DNA from: Limiplasma sp045540635
GTDB lineage: Bacteria > Bacillota > Clostridia > Christensenellales > Aristaeellaceae
Direction of reading: 5' to 3'
NCBI GenBank assembly: GCA_045540635.1
Contig: JAZQHO010000226.1
Coordinates: forward strand, 1 to 14,341
Length of the DNA: 14,341 nucleotides
The notes beneath the pieces were generated by a model that was not told the origin of the DNA, searched no databases, and saw only the letters and a list, made by a program, of their open reading frames with translations. Below are positions 1 to 6,673 of the stretch, piece after piece (position 1 is the stretch's first letter; the number at the start of each line of letters is the position of its first letter). A program made the translations under genes and the position numbers.

Positions 1-52
1 ACCCCCTTGGCCCACAGAACGACATGGCTACGACCCGACTTTGTAAGCCCGC

Positions 53-93
53 AAAAGCCCCGCCGCAGCGCTTGAAAATGGCGCCCCGGCGGG
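53..93 (-). terminator. Probable intrinsic terminator of the leftward five-gene operon
   Basis: Read on the minus strand, a 7-bp GC stem (arms at 93-87 and 65-59) encloses an inner 4-bp GCGC stem (84-81 with 71-68). The outer stem is followed after two bases by four U residues (56-53). It starts 15 bp beyond the deacetylase stop codon, the expected place for an operon end. The 2x2 internal loop and the short U run make it weaker than a textbook terminator. Positions 1-52 show no gene or motif that I can support. Confidence 0.5.
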
Positions 94-107
94 TCTTTCT
101 GATTGGC

Positions 108-809
108 TCAAACGGTCAGGAACTGCGGCTCGTCAAAGGTGATGCCGCCCTCCAGCAGATGGTCGATAAACAGTCGGTAATATCCGGGCAGGATGGCATC
201 GCTCTCGTCATGGGCGTGCAGCAGAAGAATGTGCCGGTTGCCCTCCTTGAACAGCACTGCACCGCTCCCGGGCGCAGGATCGTGCATTCTTGCCCAGATG
301 CTGTCTTTTCTGAAATCAGGCTCGGAGTGCATGCGGTATTCCGCAAAATCGAAGGTCCAGAAGGTGTCGATGTCTTTATCGAGGCCGTTCTGCTTCCACC
401 ATTCGTAGGGCAGGTGGCGGTCATCCAGCTTGTGGATGCCGTATTCCTTCAGCATCGCCTGCAGCACCGCCTTGTTCTCACCGCCCTTATCGCCGTAGGG
501 AAAGCGGAAGGGCTTGTATATACGCTCCACGCCGCAGCGGCGGTAGAGGGCATCCAGCAGTTTCTCCGTTTCGCCGATCTCTCTGCGGGCTTCCTCTACC
601 GTCAGAGAGGAAAAAGCAGGGTGGGAATAGCTGTGGTTGCCCACGATCATGCCTTTACGAACGGCATATTCTGCCTCTGCCGGGTATTTCTCCAAATGCT
701 GCCCAGTGGCAAACAGTACGGCTGTGATGCCCTTTTCGCACAGATAATCCACGATGGCCGGGGTGTTCAGGGAGGGAATGTCGTCAATGGTCAGAATGGC
801 AGTGTTCAT
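108..809 (-). CDS. Polysaccharide deacetylase family protein (NodB/CE4-like)
   Basis: A 233-aa protein with the NodB-homology layout of carbohydrate esterase family 4, metal-dependent enzymes that remove N- or O-acetyl groups from sugars. Visible motifs are TIDD (residues 7-10, the paired Asp of motif 1), HSYSH (59-63, the metal-binding H-x3-H of motif 2), RFPYGDKGG (102-110, motif 3) and a late LLLHAHD segment like motif 5. Motif 1 is usually TFDDGP, and here the Gly is replaced (TIDDIPS), so activity or substrate may differ. The protein starts almost at the catalytic domain, with no signal peptide or membrane anchor, which is unlike cell-wall deacetylases and suggests a cytoplasmic substrate. 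An AAAGGAGAG ribosome site precedes the ATG, and the gene begins 15 bp after the PHP gene, so co-transcription is likely. The family call is firm but the substrate is unknown. Confidence 0.85.
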   Translation of the reverse strand: MNTAILTIDDIPSLNTPAIVDYLCEKGITAVLFATGQHLEKYPAEAEYAVRKGMIVGNHSYSHPAFSSLTVEEARREIGETEKLLDALYRRCGVERIYKPFRFPYGDKGGENKAVLQAMLKEYGIHKLDDRHLPYEWWKQNGLDKDIDTFWTFDFAEYRMHSEPDFRKDSIWARMHDPAPGSGAVLFKEGNRHILLLHAHDESDAILPGYYRLFIDHLLEGGITFDEPQFLTV

Positions 810-824
810 AATACTCTCCTTTGT

Positions 825-1823
825 TTACAGGATTTCATCCATAAAGTAAGCGTTGCTGTCGGCGCAGCGCCCGTCATCGCCGATCACCGTTACCCGTACA
901 TAGCCCATTTCCGGCGCAAGGGCAAAGCTGCCAAGGGTCAGGGGCTCGCCATCGGCCTTGAGCCGCAGGGCGCTGCGGTTGCCTGTGGTAAAGACGATCT
1001 CCCGGCAGGGAGCGGTTTTGACGAAGATGCGCCCGTCCTCCACCCACAGGTGGCGGATCTCCGGCCCCTGCGAAGCATAGAAATGCCCGTTTTTGAGTGC
1101 CTGCGCAACAGCACGGTAGGTGAGCTTCTCCGCCTTGAGCATCACCCATGCGCCGCCGGTATCGCCGGTTGCGTGGTTGTCATCCGCGCCGATGCAGAAG
1201 ATGCGCTTGCCACCCCGGAGCATATCATCATACACACGGGGGTTGTATTCGTGGTAGCCCTCCACCACACAGCCCCAGTTGCAGATCTCCATGGCGTGCA
1301 TATGGTGGTAGCTCATATACTCCGGGTAGCTCTCCAAACTCCATGTGGGGTGGTTGTAGGTAACAAAGAAACCCTTTTCCCGTCCGATGCGCATTATATC
1401 GCTCACGCCCCCGCCGGAGTAGTGCCGTATGTAGGGGGAGGTCTCTGCATCATACAGGATCTGATCCTTATGCTCGCCGGAATGCCCGAACAGATACTTC
1501 TCCGGGTGCCAGCATACCTGCCGGGTGTTGCCCTCCTCCAGTGCGATCAGGCACATGTGGCAGGTCTTTGTGTTGCTCCACGGCTTGTCGGTTTCTTCGT
1601 TCACCTCCATCTCGTAGCCGTTCAGGGTCAGAAAGTGTTCGTCGTTCAGCTCCGGGTGAGGTACAAGAATGTCATGGTCAGTGATGGCCAGCACAGAATA
1701 GCCCATGCCTTTGTAGTGCTCCTTCAGCTCCTGTGGTGTCATCCGTCCGTCCGAAAGAGTGGAGTGGCAGTGCAGATTGGCTTTGTAGAAGCTGCCCACT
1801 TCGGGCAGCAGGTGCTTTTTCAT
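825..1823 (-). CDS. PHP-domain metallohydrolase, CehA/McbA type
   Basis: A 332-aa protein opening with a PHP (polymerase and histidinol phosphatase) domain. Metal-site motifs are HCHSTLSDG (residues 18-26), TDHD (48-51), Glu71, His89, NHP (157-159) and GADDNH (212-217), all the ligands expected for a multi-metal phosphoesterase/hydrolase site. The arrangement, and the later segment around residues 245-260 (NGHFYASQGPEI) followed by a beta-rich tail, resembles the CehA/McbA branch, which hydrolyses ester, amide or phosphoester bonds of small molecules. Family substrates vary widely, so none is assigned here. No signal peptide is visible. The ATG overlaps the stop of the upstream 179-aa gene in an ATGA tetranucleotide, implying translational coupling. 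The CE4-type deacetylase follows after 15 bp. The two may act in sequence on one substrate, but that is inference. Confidence 0.85.
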   Translation of the reverse strand: MKKHLLPEVGSFYKANLHCHSTLSDGRMTPQELKEHYKGMGYSVLAITDHDILVPHPELNDEHFLTLNGYEMEVNEETDKPWSNTKTCHMCLIALEEGNTRQVCWHPEKYLFGHSGEHKDQILYDAETSPYIRHYSGGGVSDIMRIGREKGFFVTYNHPTWSLESYPEYMSYHHMHAMEICNWGCVVEGYHEYNPRVYDDMLRGGKRIFCIGADDNHATGDTGGAWVMLKAEKLTYRAVAQALKNGHFYASQGPEIRHLWVEDGRIFVKTAPCREIVFTTGNRSALRLKADGEPLTLGSFALAPEMGYVRVTVIGDDGRCADSNAYFMDEIL

Positions 1824-2359
1824 GTTGTTCCCTCCGGCAAATCAATATCGCCCCATACCTGTACCTCTACATAGTGGTGCTCCCGCAGCGCATCCCGCAG
1901 CCAGCCCTGCGCGCCGCCGGGGTGCCTGCAGGCTTCTTCCTCCAGCATGGGCAGGGTGAGCATGTGCAGCGTTCCGTCTTTGGCGAGGCTGCTCATGCTG
2001 TCGCCGATGGTAAAGCTGGTCTGCTCACGGGGCGCATAAGAGAGGGGAAACCGCAGGATCCTGCCCGAACCGAACCATTGGTGCAGGTAGTCGCTGCTGC
2101 CAAGCACAAAGGAAAGCGGGTGATTGTTCTGGGGTTTACCGCCCAGCTGCCGGAACATCTCCAGCATCAGCTGGTCGGTTTTCAGCCGACGTGGATAATA
2201 GTTCTCAAAATCGGCAAAACGGTAGAAAGCGGTGGTCTCCGGGTGAGCCTCTGCCATTTGCTTTGCCAGCGCAAAGGCCTGCTCTCTGGGCAAACGCATA
2301 ATGTTCTTCAGCGGTTCGCAATCCGGGTGGCAGTAGTATTCCAGATACAGCGATTCCAA
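1820..2359 (-). CDS. Uncharacterised 179-aa protein
   Basis: I do not recognise a named family. The protein is soluble-looking, with no signal peptide or membrane segment. It is rich in aromatic residues and His: YLEYYCHPDCEPL near the N-terminus (residues 5-17), FYRFADFENYYPRR around 45-58, and GGKPQNNHPLSFVLGSSDYLHQWF around 73-96. It ends in a segment with HHYVEVQVWGDIDLP. That distribution looks like a folded enzyme or binding protein and not a low-complexity product. The reading frame is open from a TTG at 2359. The only nearby alternative start is a CTG two codons upstream, before an in-frame stop, and an AAGGA site lies 11 bases before the TTG. The stop overlaps the PHP gene start, so it is probably translated together with that enzyme and may be its partner or act on the same substrate (inference). 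Confidence 0.75.
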   Translation of the reverse strand: MESLYLEYYCHPDCEPLKNIMRLPREQAFALAKQMAEAHPETTAFYRFADFENYYPRRLKTDQLMLEMFRQLGGKPQNNHPLSFVLGSSDYLHQWFGSGRILRFPLSYAPREQTSFTIGDSMSSLAKDGTLHMLTLPMLEEEACRHPGGAQGWLRDALREHHYVEVQVWGDIDLPEGTT

Positions 2360-2370
2360 GTACAGTCACG

Positions 2371-2377
2371 TCCTTCT
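2371..2377 (-). promoter_or_regulatory. Ribosome binding site supporting the TTG start at 2359
   Basis: On the minus strand AGAAGGA lies 11 bases before the TTG. A stop codon three codons upstream of the TTG rules out longer versions except CTG at 2365, so this site decides the start. Confidence 0.5.
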
Positions 2378-2396
2378 CGTTGGCGGCATGTCCGGC

Positions 2397-2834
2397 TCAG
2401 AGGCGAAGCTTCATTTCCTGCATGCCATTTTCATAAAGCCCCGTCTCCCGAAATCCCAGCTTTTCGTACAGCCGGACGGCAGCACGGTTCTCCGGCACAA
2501 CACCGGTATAGATCTCCGTTGCACCGAGCTGTTCCTTCAGATAAGCGATGCCCAGCCGCAGTGATGCCTCGCCGATGCCACGCCCCTGCCAGCGGCGGTC
2601 GATCATGAATTTCCAAAGGGTATACTGGTTCCTTGCCTCGTAATACCCCAGCATAATGAAGCCCACAGGCGTATCGTCCTCATAAACGGCAAATGGATAG
2701 GCCGTTTCGCTGTAAACATACGCCTGAGAAAGAGAATGTGCGTTGGTGGAGACAAAGCCTTCCTGCTCCGGCAGCACCCGAAGGCTCAGGACTGCTTCAA
2801 GGTTATCCGGGGTAACGGGAAACAATCGTACCAT
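2397..2834 (-). CDS. GNAT-family N-acetyltransferase, polyamine-acetylase-like
   Basis: A 145-aa protein of the usual size for a single GNAT domain, which transfers an acetyl group from acetyl-CoA to an amine. The acetyl-CoA pyrophosphate-binding loop is clear as RRWQGRGIGEASL (residues 79-91, Q-x-x-G-x-G type). The C-terminal part carries the typical VVPENRAAVRLYEKLGFRETG signature (about 112-132). The N-terminal segment EQEGFVSTNAHSLSQAY and the following PFAVYEDDTPVGFIMLGY resemble Bacillus BltD-type spermine/spermidine acetyltransferases, so a small polyamine substrate is plausible but not shown. The start is ATG with AGGAGG five bases upstream. It lies 28 bp after the esterase gene and 37 bp before the 179-aa gene, inside the leftward operon. 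Confidence 0.85.
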   Translation of the reverse strand: MVRLFPVTPDNLEAVLSLRVLPEQEGFVSTNAHSLSQAYVYSETAYPFAVYEDDTPVGFIMLGYYEARNQYTLWKFMIDRRWQGRGIGEASLRLGIAYLKEQLGATEIYTGVVPENRAAVRLYEKLGFRETGLYENGMQEMKLRL

Positions 2835-2862
2835 AGTGGCCTCCTGTGCAGGTGGCAGCCGG

Positions 2863-3927
2863 TCACTGCCAGCCCTTCACATCCAGATAATCCATAAACC
2901 CGTTCCAGTCCTCGCGGCTCAGGTAATGGGTACCCTTGCGGATGTGGTAGCCGATGCAGCCTTCGTGCAGCCGCTCACCCGGCTGGGGCAGGCGGTCGGG
3001 GGTCACAAAGCCGGTAAGGCCCATCGCCTCCCATGCGGGCGATGCGGCAACACAGCCGAGAAACTCATGGGCAGGGCCTGCCCACAGGTCATCCTCTGCG
3101 CTGCTTACATAGAGCATTCTGGGTGCTATGGCGCTCAGCAGCCAATGCTGCTCAAAGGGCATCTGCTCCTCGTTGCCTGCGTATTGCCGGTAGCTTTCGC
3201 AGAACCAGTAGGGGAATTTCTCCGTAATGTCGCATACATGCTCGCCGGTCTTGCCGCGTGTGATGGCTGCGCCGCTGCAGCCGGAAGCATTGGAAATAAC
3301 GCAGGCAAAGCGCTCATCCAGCATGCCTGCCAGAAGGGCGGTCTTTCCCAGACGGGAATGGCCGACCACGGCGGTGCGCTCTGCAATAACCCCGGGCTGG
3401 GTAAGCGCCCAGTCCAGCATGCGGGAGAGCGCCCATGCCCAGACGGCGATCTTGCCGGGCAGCTGAAGTTGCGGCACGCCGGCCTTTTCGGCTTCCTTGC
3501 GCAAAAGCATGCCCAAACCGTCGGTATAGTCATCGGCAGCATCCTTGGAAACATCGTTGTAACCCATGGAAAGTACGCCATAGCCCCGATCCACGATCTC
3601 CTCCACGGGAAAATACATATCCGGCACATCATGCGAGAAATTGGCAAGGATAAACAACGGATACTGCTCCCGTCCAACAGGCACGGTATGGTACACGGGG
3701 AAGGTGAAGCTGCCGCCGGGCAGGGTCAAGGCAAGCTCCACGATACGCAGCACAGCCTTGCCGGCACAAAAGTGCTGGTTTTCCGAGAGCGTGCGGGCTT
3801 CGATGCAGCAGGATAACGGTGGTACGATGCCGTATTCCCCGGTGAGCAGTGTTCTGATCAGTTCGGCTCTTTCTTTGGGGCACGGTGGCAGGGCGAGCCG
3901 GTTCAGTTCCTGGTGCAGAAAACGCAT
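2863..3927 (-). CDS. Alpha/beta-hydrolase, CE15-like esterase (glucuronoyl/acetylxylan esterase-related)
   Basis: A 354-aa alpha/beta-hydrolase. The nucleophile elbow is GHSRLGK (residues 189-195, Ser191), followed by LAGMLDERFACVISNASGCSGAA, then WF and HWLLSAIAPRMLYV (241-274), an acidic cluster AEDD (277-280) and GTHYLSRED with the probable catalytic His334. This order matches CE15 enzymes and relatives annotated as acetylxylan esterases, which act on ester-linked decorations of plant xylan. CE15 enzymes usually have Cys before the Ser, whereas this one has His. No signal peptide is visible, so the substrate is likely an imported oligosaccharide. I chose the ATG at 3927 because AGAAGGAGG lies nine bases upstream. 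The open frame extends 58 codons further, but that part overlaps the promoters and is not protein-like. It is probably the first gene of the leftward operon. Confidence 0.8.
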   Translation of the reverse strand: MRFLHQELNRLALPPCPKERAELIRTLLTGEYGIVPPLSCCIEARTLSENQHFCAGKAVLRIVELALTLPGGSFTFPVYHTVPVGREQYPLFILANFSHDVPDMYFPVEEIVDRGYGVLSMGYNDVSKDAADDYTDGLGMLLRKEAEKAGVPQLQLPGKIAVWAWALSRMLDWALTQPGVIAERTAVVGHSRLGKTALLAGMLDERFACVISNASGCSGAAITRGKTGEHVCDITEKFPYWFCESYRQYAGNEEQMPFEQHWLLSAIAPRMLYVSSAEDDLWAGPAHEFLGCVAASPAWEAMGLTGFVTPDRLPQPGERLHEGCIGYHIRKGTHYLSREDWNGFMDYLDVKGWQ

Positions 3928-3936
3928 GGAAATAAG

Positions 3937-3945
3937 CCTCCTTCT
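3937..3945 (-). promoter_or_regulatory. Strong ribosome binding site fixing the esterase start
   Basis: AGAAGGAGG on the minus strand lies nine bases before the ATG at 3927. Upstream in-frame starts have no comparable site, so this selects the 354-aa form. Confidence 0.75.
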
Positions 3946-3975
3946 ATACAGCTGTTCGTTCGTGTTGTTGCTGCT

Positions 3976-4004
3976 ATTGTAGCACAGAGGCCACGGCAGC
4001 GCAA
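3976..4004 (-). promoter_or_regulatory. Probable sigma-A promoter for the leftward operon
   Basis: On the minus strand, TTGCGC (4004-3999) is followed by a 17-bp spacer and TACAAT (3981-3976), with a TGC extended -10 just upstream. A start near 3969 would give a leader of about 41 nt ahead of the esterase ATG. The -35 keeps only the TTG core, and the extended -10 would compensate. Confidence 0.55.
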
Positions 4005-4029
4005 TGCCACACCTGCCCTGCGCCATCCG

Positions 4030-4059
4030 TTGACACCCGTCCTGCTTGGATGGTATGAT
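4030..4059 (+). promoter_or_regulatory. Probable sigma-A promoter for the GH32-gpsA pair
   Basis: A perfect TTGACA (4030-4035) is separated by 18 bp from TATGAT (4054-4059), with TG at 4051-4052 giving an extended -10. Transcription would start near 4066, leaving about 28 nt before the ATG at 4094. This also argues against the upstream in-frame ATG at 4046, which lies inside the promoter. The -35 is only 25 bp from the -35 of the opposing promoter. Confidence 0.65.
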
Positions 4060-4093
4060 AATTTGGTATGTATTTTCGGAGAGGGGGAGCCGT

Positions 4094-5596
4094 ATGCGCA
4101 TCGGGAAGCATTATTTGGTTTTTCCTGTCAGCAGGAGCGCAGAGGAAAGGGCTGTTGCTTTCAGCATCGGCGGTCAGCCGGTCTACGATCTGACCATTCG
4201 CCTTGCGGCTGATGCGCCGGATTTTTATGCCTTTGTGGATATGCACCGCTTTTACGGGCAGGATGTGACCATCGAGGCGGAGGGCATGGCGCTGCCGCCG
4301 GTCGAGGCCACCGACAGCTTCGACCATCGTGCGCCGCTGGTGCCCGAAAAACGTCCCTTGCTCCATTTCTCTCCCAGAAACGGCTGGAATAACGATCCCA
4401 ACGGCCTTGTCTATGCCAATGGCACCTACCACATGTTCTTCCAGCACAATCCCTGCGATACGGTGTGGGGCAACATGCACTGGGGCCATGCCATCAGCAC
4501 CGATCTGGTACACTGGCAGGAGCAGGAGACCGCCCTGTTTCCCGACGAGCTGGGCGTGATGTTCTCCGGCAGCGCCATTGTGGATGAGCGCGATCTGTTG
4601 GGGCTCAAGCAGGGCGATACGGATGTAATTCTGCTCTATTATACCGCCGAGCCCATCAACCGGCTGGCGCAGGGGCGGCAGACCACCCAGTGCCTTGCCT
4701 ATTCCACCGACAATGGCAAAACCTTCATCAAGCATCCCGGCAACCCGGTGGTGCCCACCATCGTAAACGGCAACCGGGATCCCAAGGTGGTCTGGGACGA
4801 AAGCTCCTCCCGCTATCTGATGGCGCTCTATCTGGACAGCGACCGTTATGCGCTGCTCCATTCCACCGACCTGCTCCACTGGGAAAAGGTGCAGGAGCTG
4901 CACATCGAAGGGGACAACGAGTGCCCCGATCTGCTGCTGATGACCGCCGATGACGGCTGCTGTAAGGCAGTCATCGGTGGTGCCCACGGCTGCTATCAGG
5001 TGGGCGATCTGCGGGATGGGCGCTTCCTGCCCACACAGCCGGTCAGGCGGCTGTACCTGAATGAATACTGCTATGCCCACCAGACTTATTCCGGCACGCC
5101 GGGGCGTGTGGTGCAGACCACATGGCACAGGGCCGATGTGCAAGGTGAACCCTTCAGTCAGGAACTGAGCTTTCCCTGCGAAATGACCCTGCACCGCTCA
5201 GGGGAGGAATACCGCCTGCGTTTGCTGCCCGCCCGCGAGCTTGCACTGCTGGCGGAAAAGGAGGAGCAGGATGCTCCGTCCCTGCCGCTGGCAGCGACCT
5301 TTACCCTGCCCGAAAACGGAGCCCTGACCCTCTCTCTGGGTGGGCAGTGCATCACGTTCGATGCTTCCGGCGATACTGTCACCGCCGCCGGGGAGAGCTG
5401 GCACACCGCCTCGCCGCTTGGCGGCAACACAGCCACCCTGTTGGTGGATCGCTATACGCTGAAGCTGCACCTTTGCGGCGGCGAAGCGCTTCTGGCGCTG
5501 CCGGTGCGCTGGCAGGATGAGACCTCTGCCGCCCGTGCATTGGCGGCCCTGCCGCAGGTGCAGATCTCGCCCCTCAGGGCAGCAATACAGTTGTAA
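4094..5596 (+). CDS. Glycoside hydrolase family 32 beta-fructosidase (levanase/sucrose-hydrolase type)
   Basis: A 500-aa GH32 enzyme, which releases fructose from sucrose, levan or inulin-type fructans. The catalytic domain shows WNNDPNG (residues 98-104, nucleophile Asp101), MFSGSA (156-161), RDP (228-230, transition-state stabiliser) and ECP (276-278, acid/base Glu276). These are the three conserved acidic sites of the five-bladed propeller. A C-terminal beta-sandwich follows (roughly 350-500). The first 85 or so residues form an extra beta-rich N-terminal part like that of some levanases, absent from short sucrose-6-phosphate hydrolases, so fructan oligomers are a likely substrate. There is no signal peptide, so imported sugars are implied, but no transporter is in view. 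I chose the ATG at 4094 because GGAGAGGGGG precedes it and because the earlier ATG at 4046 lies in the promoter. Confidence 0.88.
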   Translation: MRIGKHYLVFPVSRSAEERAVAFSIGGQPVYDLTIRLAADAPDFYAFVDMHRFYGQDVTIEAEGMALPPVEATDSFDHRAPLVPEKRPLLHFSPRNGWNNDPNGLVYANGTYHMFFQHNPCDTVWGNMHWGHAISTDLVHWQEQETALFPDELGVMFSGSAIVDERDLLGLKQGDTDVILLYYTAEPINRLAQGRQTTQCLAYSTDNGKTFIKHPGNPVVPTIVNGNRDPKVVWDESSSRYLMALYLDSDRYALLHSTDLLHWEKVQELHIEGDNECPDLLLMTADDGCCKAVIGGAHGCYQVGDLRDGRFLPTQPVRRLYLNEYCYAHQTYSGTPGRVVQTTWHRADVQGEPFSQELSFPCEMTLHRSGEEYRLRLLPARELALLAEKEEQDAPSLPLAATFTLPENGALTLSLGGQCITFDASGDTVTAAGESWHTASPLGGNTATLLVDRYTLKLHLCGGEALLALPVRWQDETSAARALAALPQVQISPLRAAIQL

Positions 5597-5608
5597 GGAG
5601 CTGACAAG

Positions 5609-6634
5609 ATGAAGATAAGCGTTTTGGGTGCCGGTACATGGGGCGTGGCGCTGGCAAGAGTGCTGGCGCAGGCCGGGCATCAGGTAACGGTATGGTCTGC
5701 GGTGGCAAAGGAGATCGATACCCTTGCCGAAACCCATATCCACCCTAATCTGCCGGATATGATCCTTCCCGATACCATCAGTCTGACCAAGGAGCTTTCC
5801 AAGGCTTGCGAGGGTACGGAACTGCTGCTTTTTGCCGTGCCCTCCATCTATGTGCGCAGTGTGGCGGCGCAGGTGCGTTCCCTGATCCCGGACGGGCTGG
5901 TGGTCGCCGATGTGGCAAAGGGTATTGAGCCGGATACACTGTATACCATGAGCCAGATTATCATTGATGAGCTCAATCGGGATGGCCGACACCCAAATGT
6001 GAAGGTGGTCGCTCTTTCAGGCCCCACCCACGCCGAAGAGGTAGCCAAGGATCTGCCCACCTTCATCGTTTCTGCCTGCGAGGATCTTTCTGCCGCAAAG
6101 CTGGTGCAGGAAGCCTTTGTAAATACCTGCCTGCGTGCCTATACCAATACCGATGTGCTGGGTGTTGAGCTTTGCGGCGCATTGAAAAACATCATGGCGC
6201 TGGCAGCAGGTATCTCTGCCGGACTTGGCTATGGCGATAATGCCATGGCTGGCCTTATTACCCGCGGCATTGCCGAAATGACCCGCCTTGCCCGCATGAT
6301 GGGCTGTCAGGAGCAGACTTGCGCAGGGCTTGCAGGCATCGGCGATGTGATCGTTACCGCAGGCAGTGTGCACAGCCGCAACCGCCGCGCCGGTCTGCTC
6401 ATCGGGCAGGGTGTGCCGCCCAAGGAGGCCATTGCACAGGTGGGCATGGTGGTAGAGGGTGTAAACGCACTGCCTGCTGCCATGCAGCTCATCCGCCGCC
6501 ACGGGGTGCAGATGCCCATCATCGAGAGTGTCAACGCCATCATCAATGAGGGCGCTTCTCCCGCAGAGGTGGCGCAGGCGCTCAACAGCCGCCGCCTGCA
6601 GGATGAGCTCAACTGGAAGGCACATAAAGATTGA
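5609..6634 (+). CDS. gpsA: Glycerol-3-phosphate dehydrogenase [NAD(P)+]
   Basis: A 341-aa protein of the expected family length. It makes sn-glycerol 3-phosphate from dihydroxyacetone phosphate, the backbone precursor for phospholipids, in the cytoplasm. The Rossmann nucleotide-binding motif is GAGTWG (residues 7-12). Further signatures are AKG (103-105), SGPTHAEEV (137-145), ALKNIMALAAG (191-201, with catalytic Lys193) and GLAGIGDVIVT (240-250), followed by SRNRRAG. All expected catalytic and substrate-binding positions look intact. The AAGGAG ribosome site (5595-5600) overlaps the TAA of the GH32 gene, and the ATG follows eight bases later, so expression is probably tied to GH32. gpsA more often sits with plsY or der in Firmicutes, so this neighbour is unusual. 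The downstream parE has its own promoter. Confidence 0.96.
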   Translation: MKISVLGAGTWGVALARVLAQAGHQVTVWSAVAKEIDTLAETHIHPNLPDMILPDTISLTKELSKACEGTELLLFAVPSIYVRSVAAQVRSLIPDGLVVADVAKGIEPDTLYTMSQIIIDELNRDGRHPNVKVVALSGPTHAEEVAKDLPTFIVSACEDLSAAKLVQEAFVNTCLRAYTNTDVLGVELCGALKNIMALAAGISAGLGYGDNAMAGLITRGIAEMTRLARMMGCQEQTCAGLAGIGDVIVTAGSVHSRNRRAGLLIGQGVPPKEAIAQVGMVVEGVNALPAAMQLIRRHGVQMPIIESVNAIINEGASPAEVAQALNSRRLQDELNWKAHKD

Positions 6635-6635
6635 T

Positions 6636-6665
6636 TTGCAAACGAACGTTCCCTTGTGGTATAAT
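6636..6665 (+). promoter_or_regulatory. Sigma-A promoter of parE-parC
   Basis: TTGCAA (6636-6641), an 18-bp spacer and a perfect TATAAT (6660-6665) preceded by TG at 6657-6658 (extended -10). An 8-bp perfect palindrome GAACGTTC (6644-6651) lies in the spacer. The promoter begins two bases after the gpsA stop and would start transcription near 6672, giving a leader of about 58 nt. Confidence 0.7.
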
Positions 6666-6673
6666 CAACCGTT

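Noticed and set aside
24..1874. 616-aa open frame on the plus strand
   Set aside because: It lies antisense to the PHP and deacetylase genes, which carry clear motifs, good ribosome sites and coupled spacing. Its translation has no recognisable domain. Biased third-position GC leaves opposite frames open.
2743..3816. 357-aa open frame on the plus strand
   Set aside because: Antisense shadow of the CE15-like esterase, with no domain and no ribosome site tied to neighbouring genes.
4046..4093. 16-codon upstream extension of GH32
   Set aside because: The ATG at 4046 lies inside the -35/-10 spacer. The ATG at 4094 has a good ribosome site.
3928..4101. 58-codon upstream extension of the esterase
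   Set aside because: It overlaps both predicted promoters. A strong AGAAGGAGG site selects the ATG at 3927, and the extension is not protein-like.
3974..5194. 406-aa open frame on the minus strand
   Set aside because: Antisense to GH32, which has all catalytic motifs. It would also run through both promoters of the divergent region.
6643..6652. Possible LexA/SOS box near CGAAC-GTTC before parE
   Set aside because: The Gram-positive SOS box needs four bases between CGAAC and GTTCG. Here the half-sites touch directly, so the spacing is wrong.
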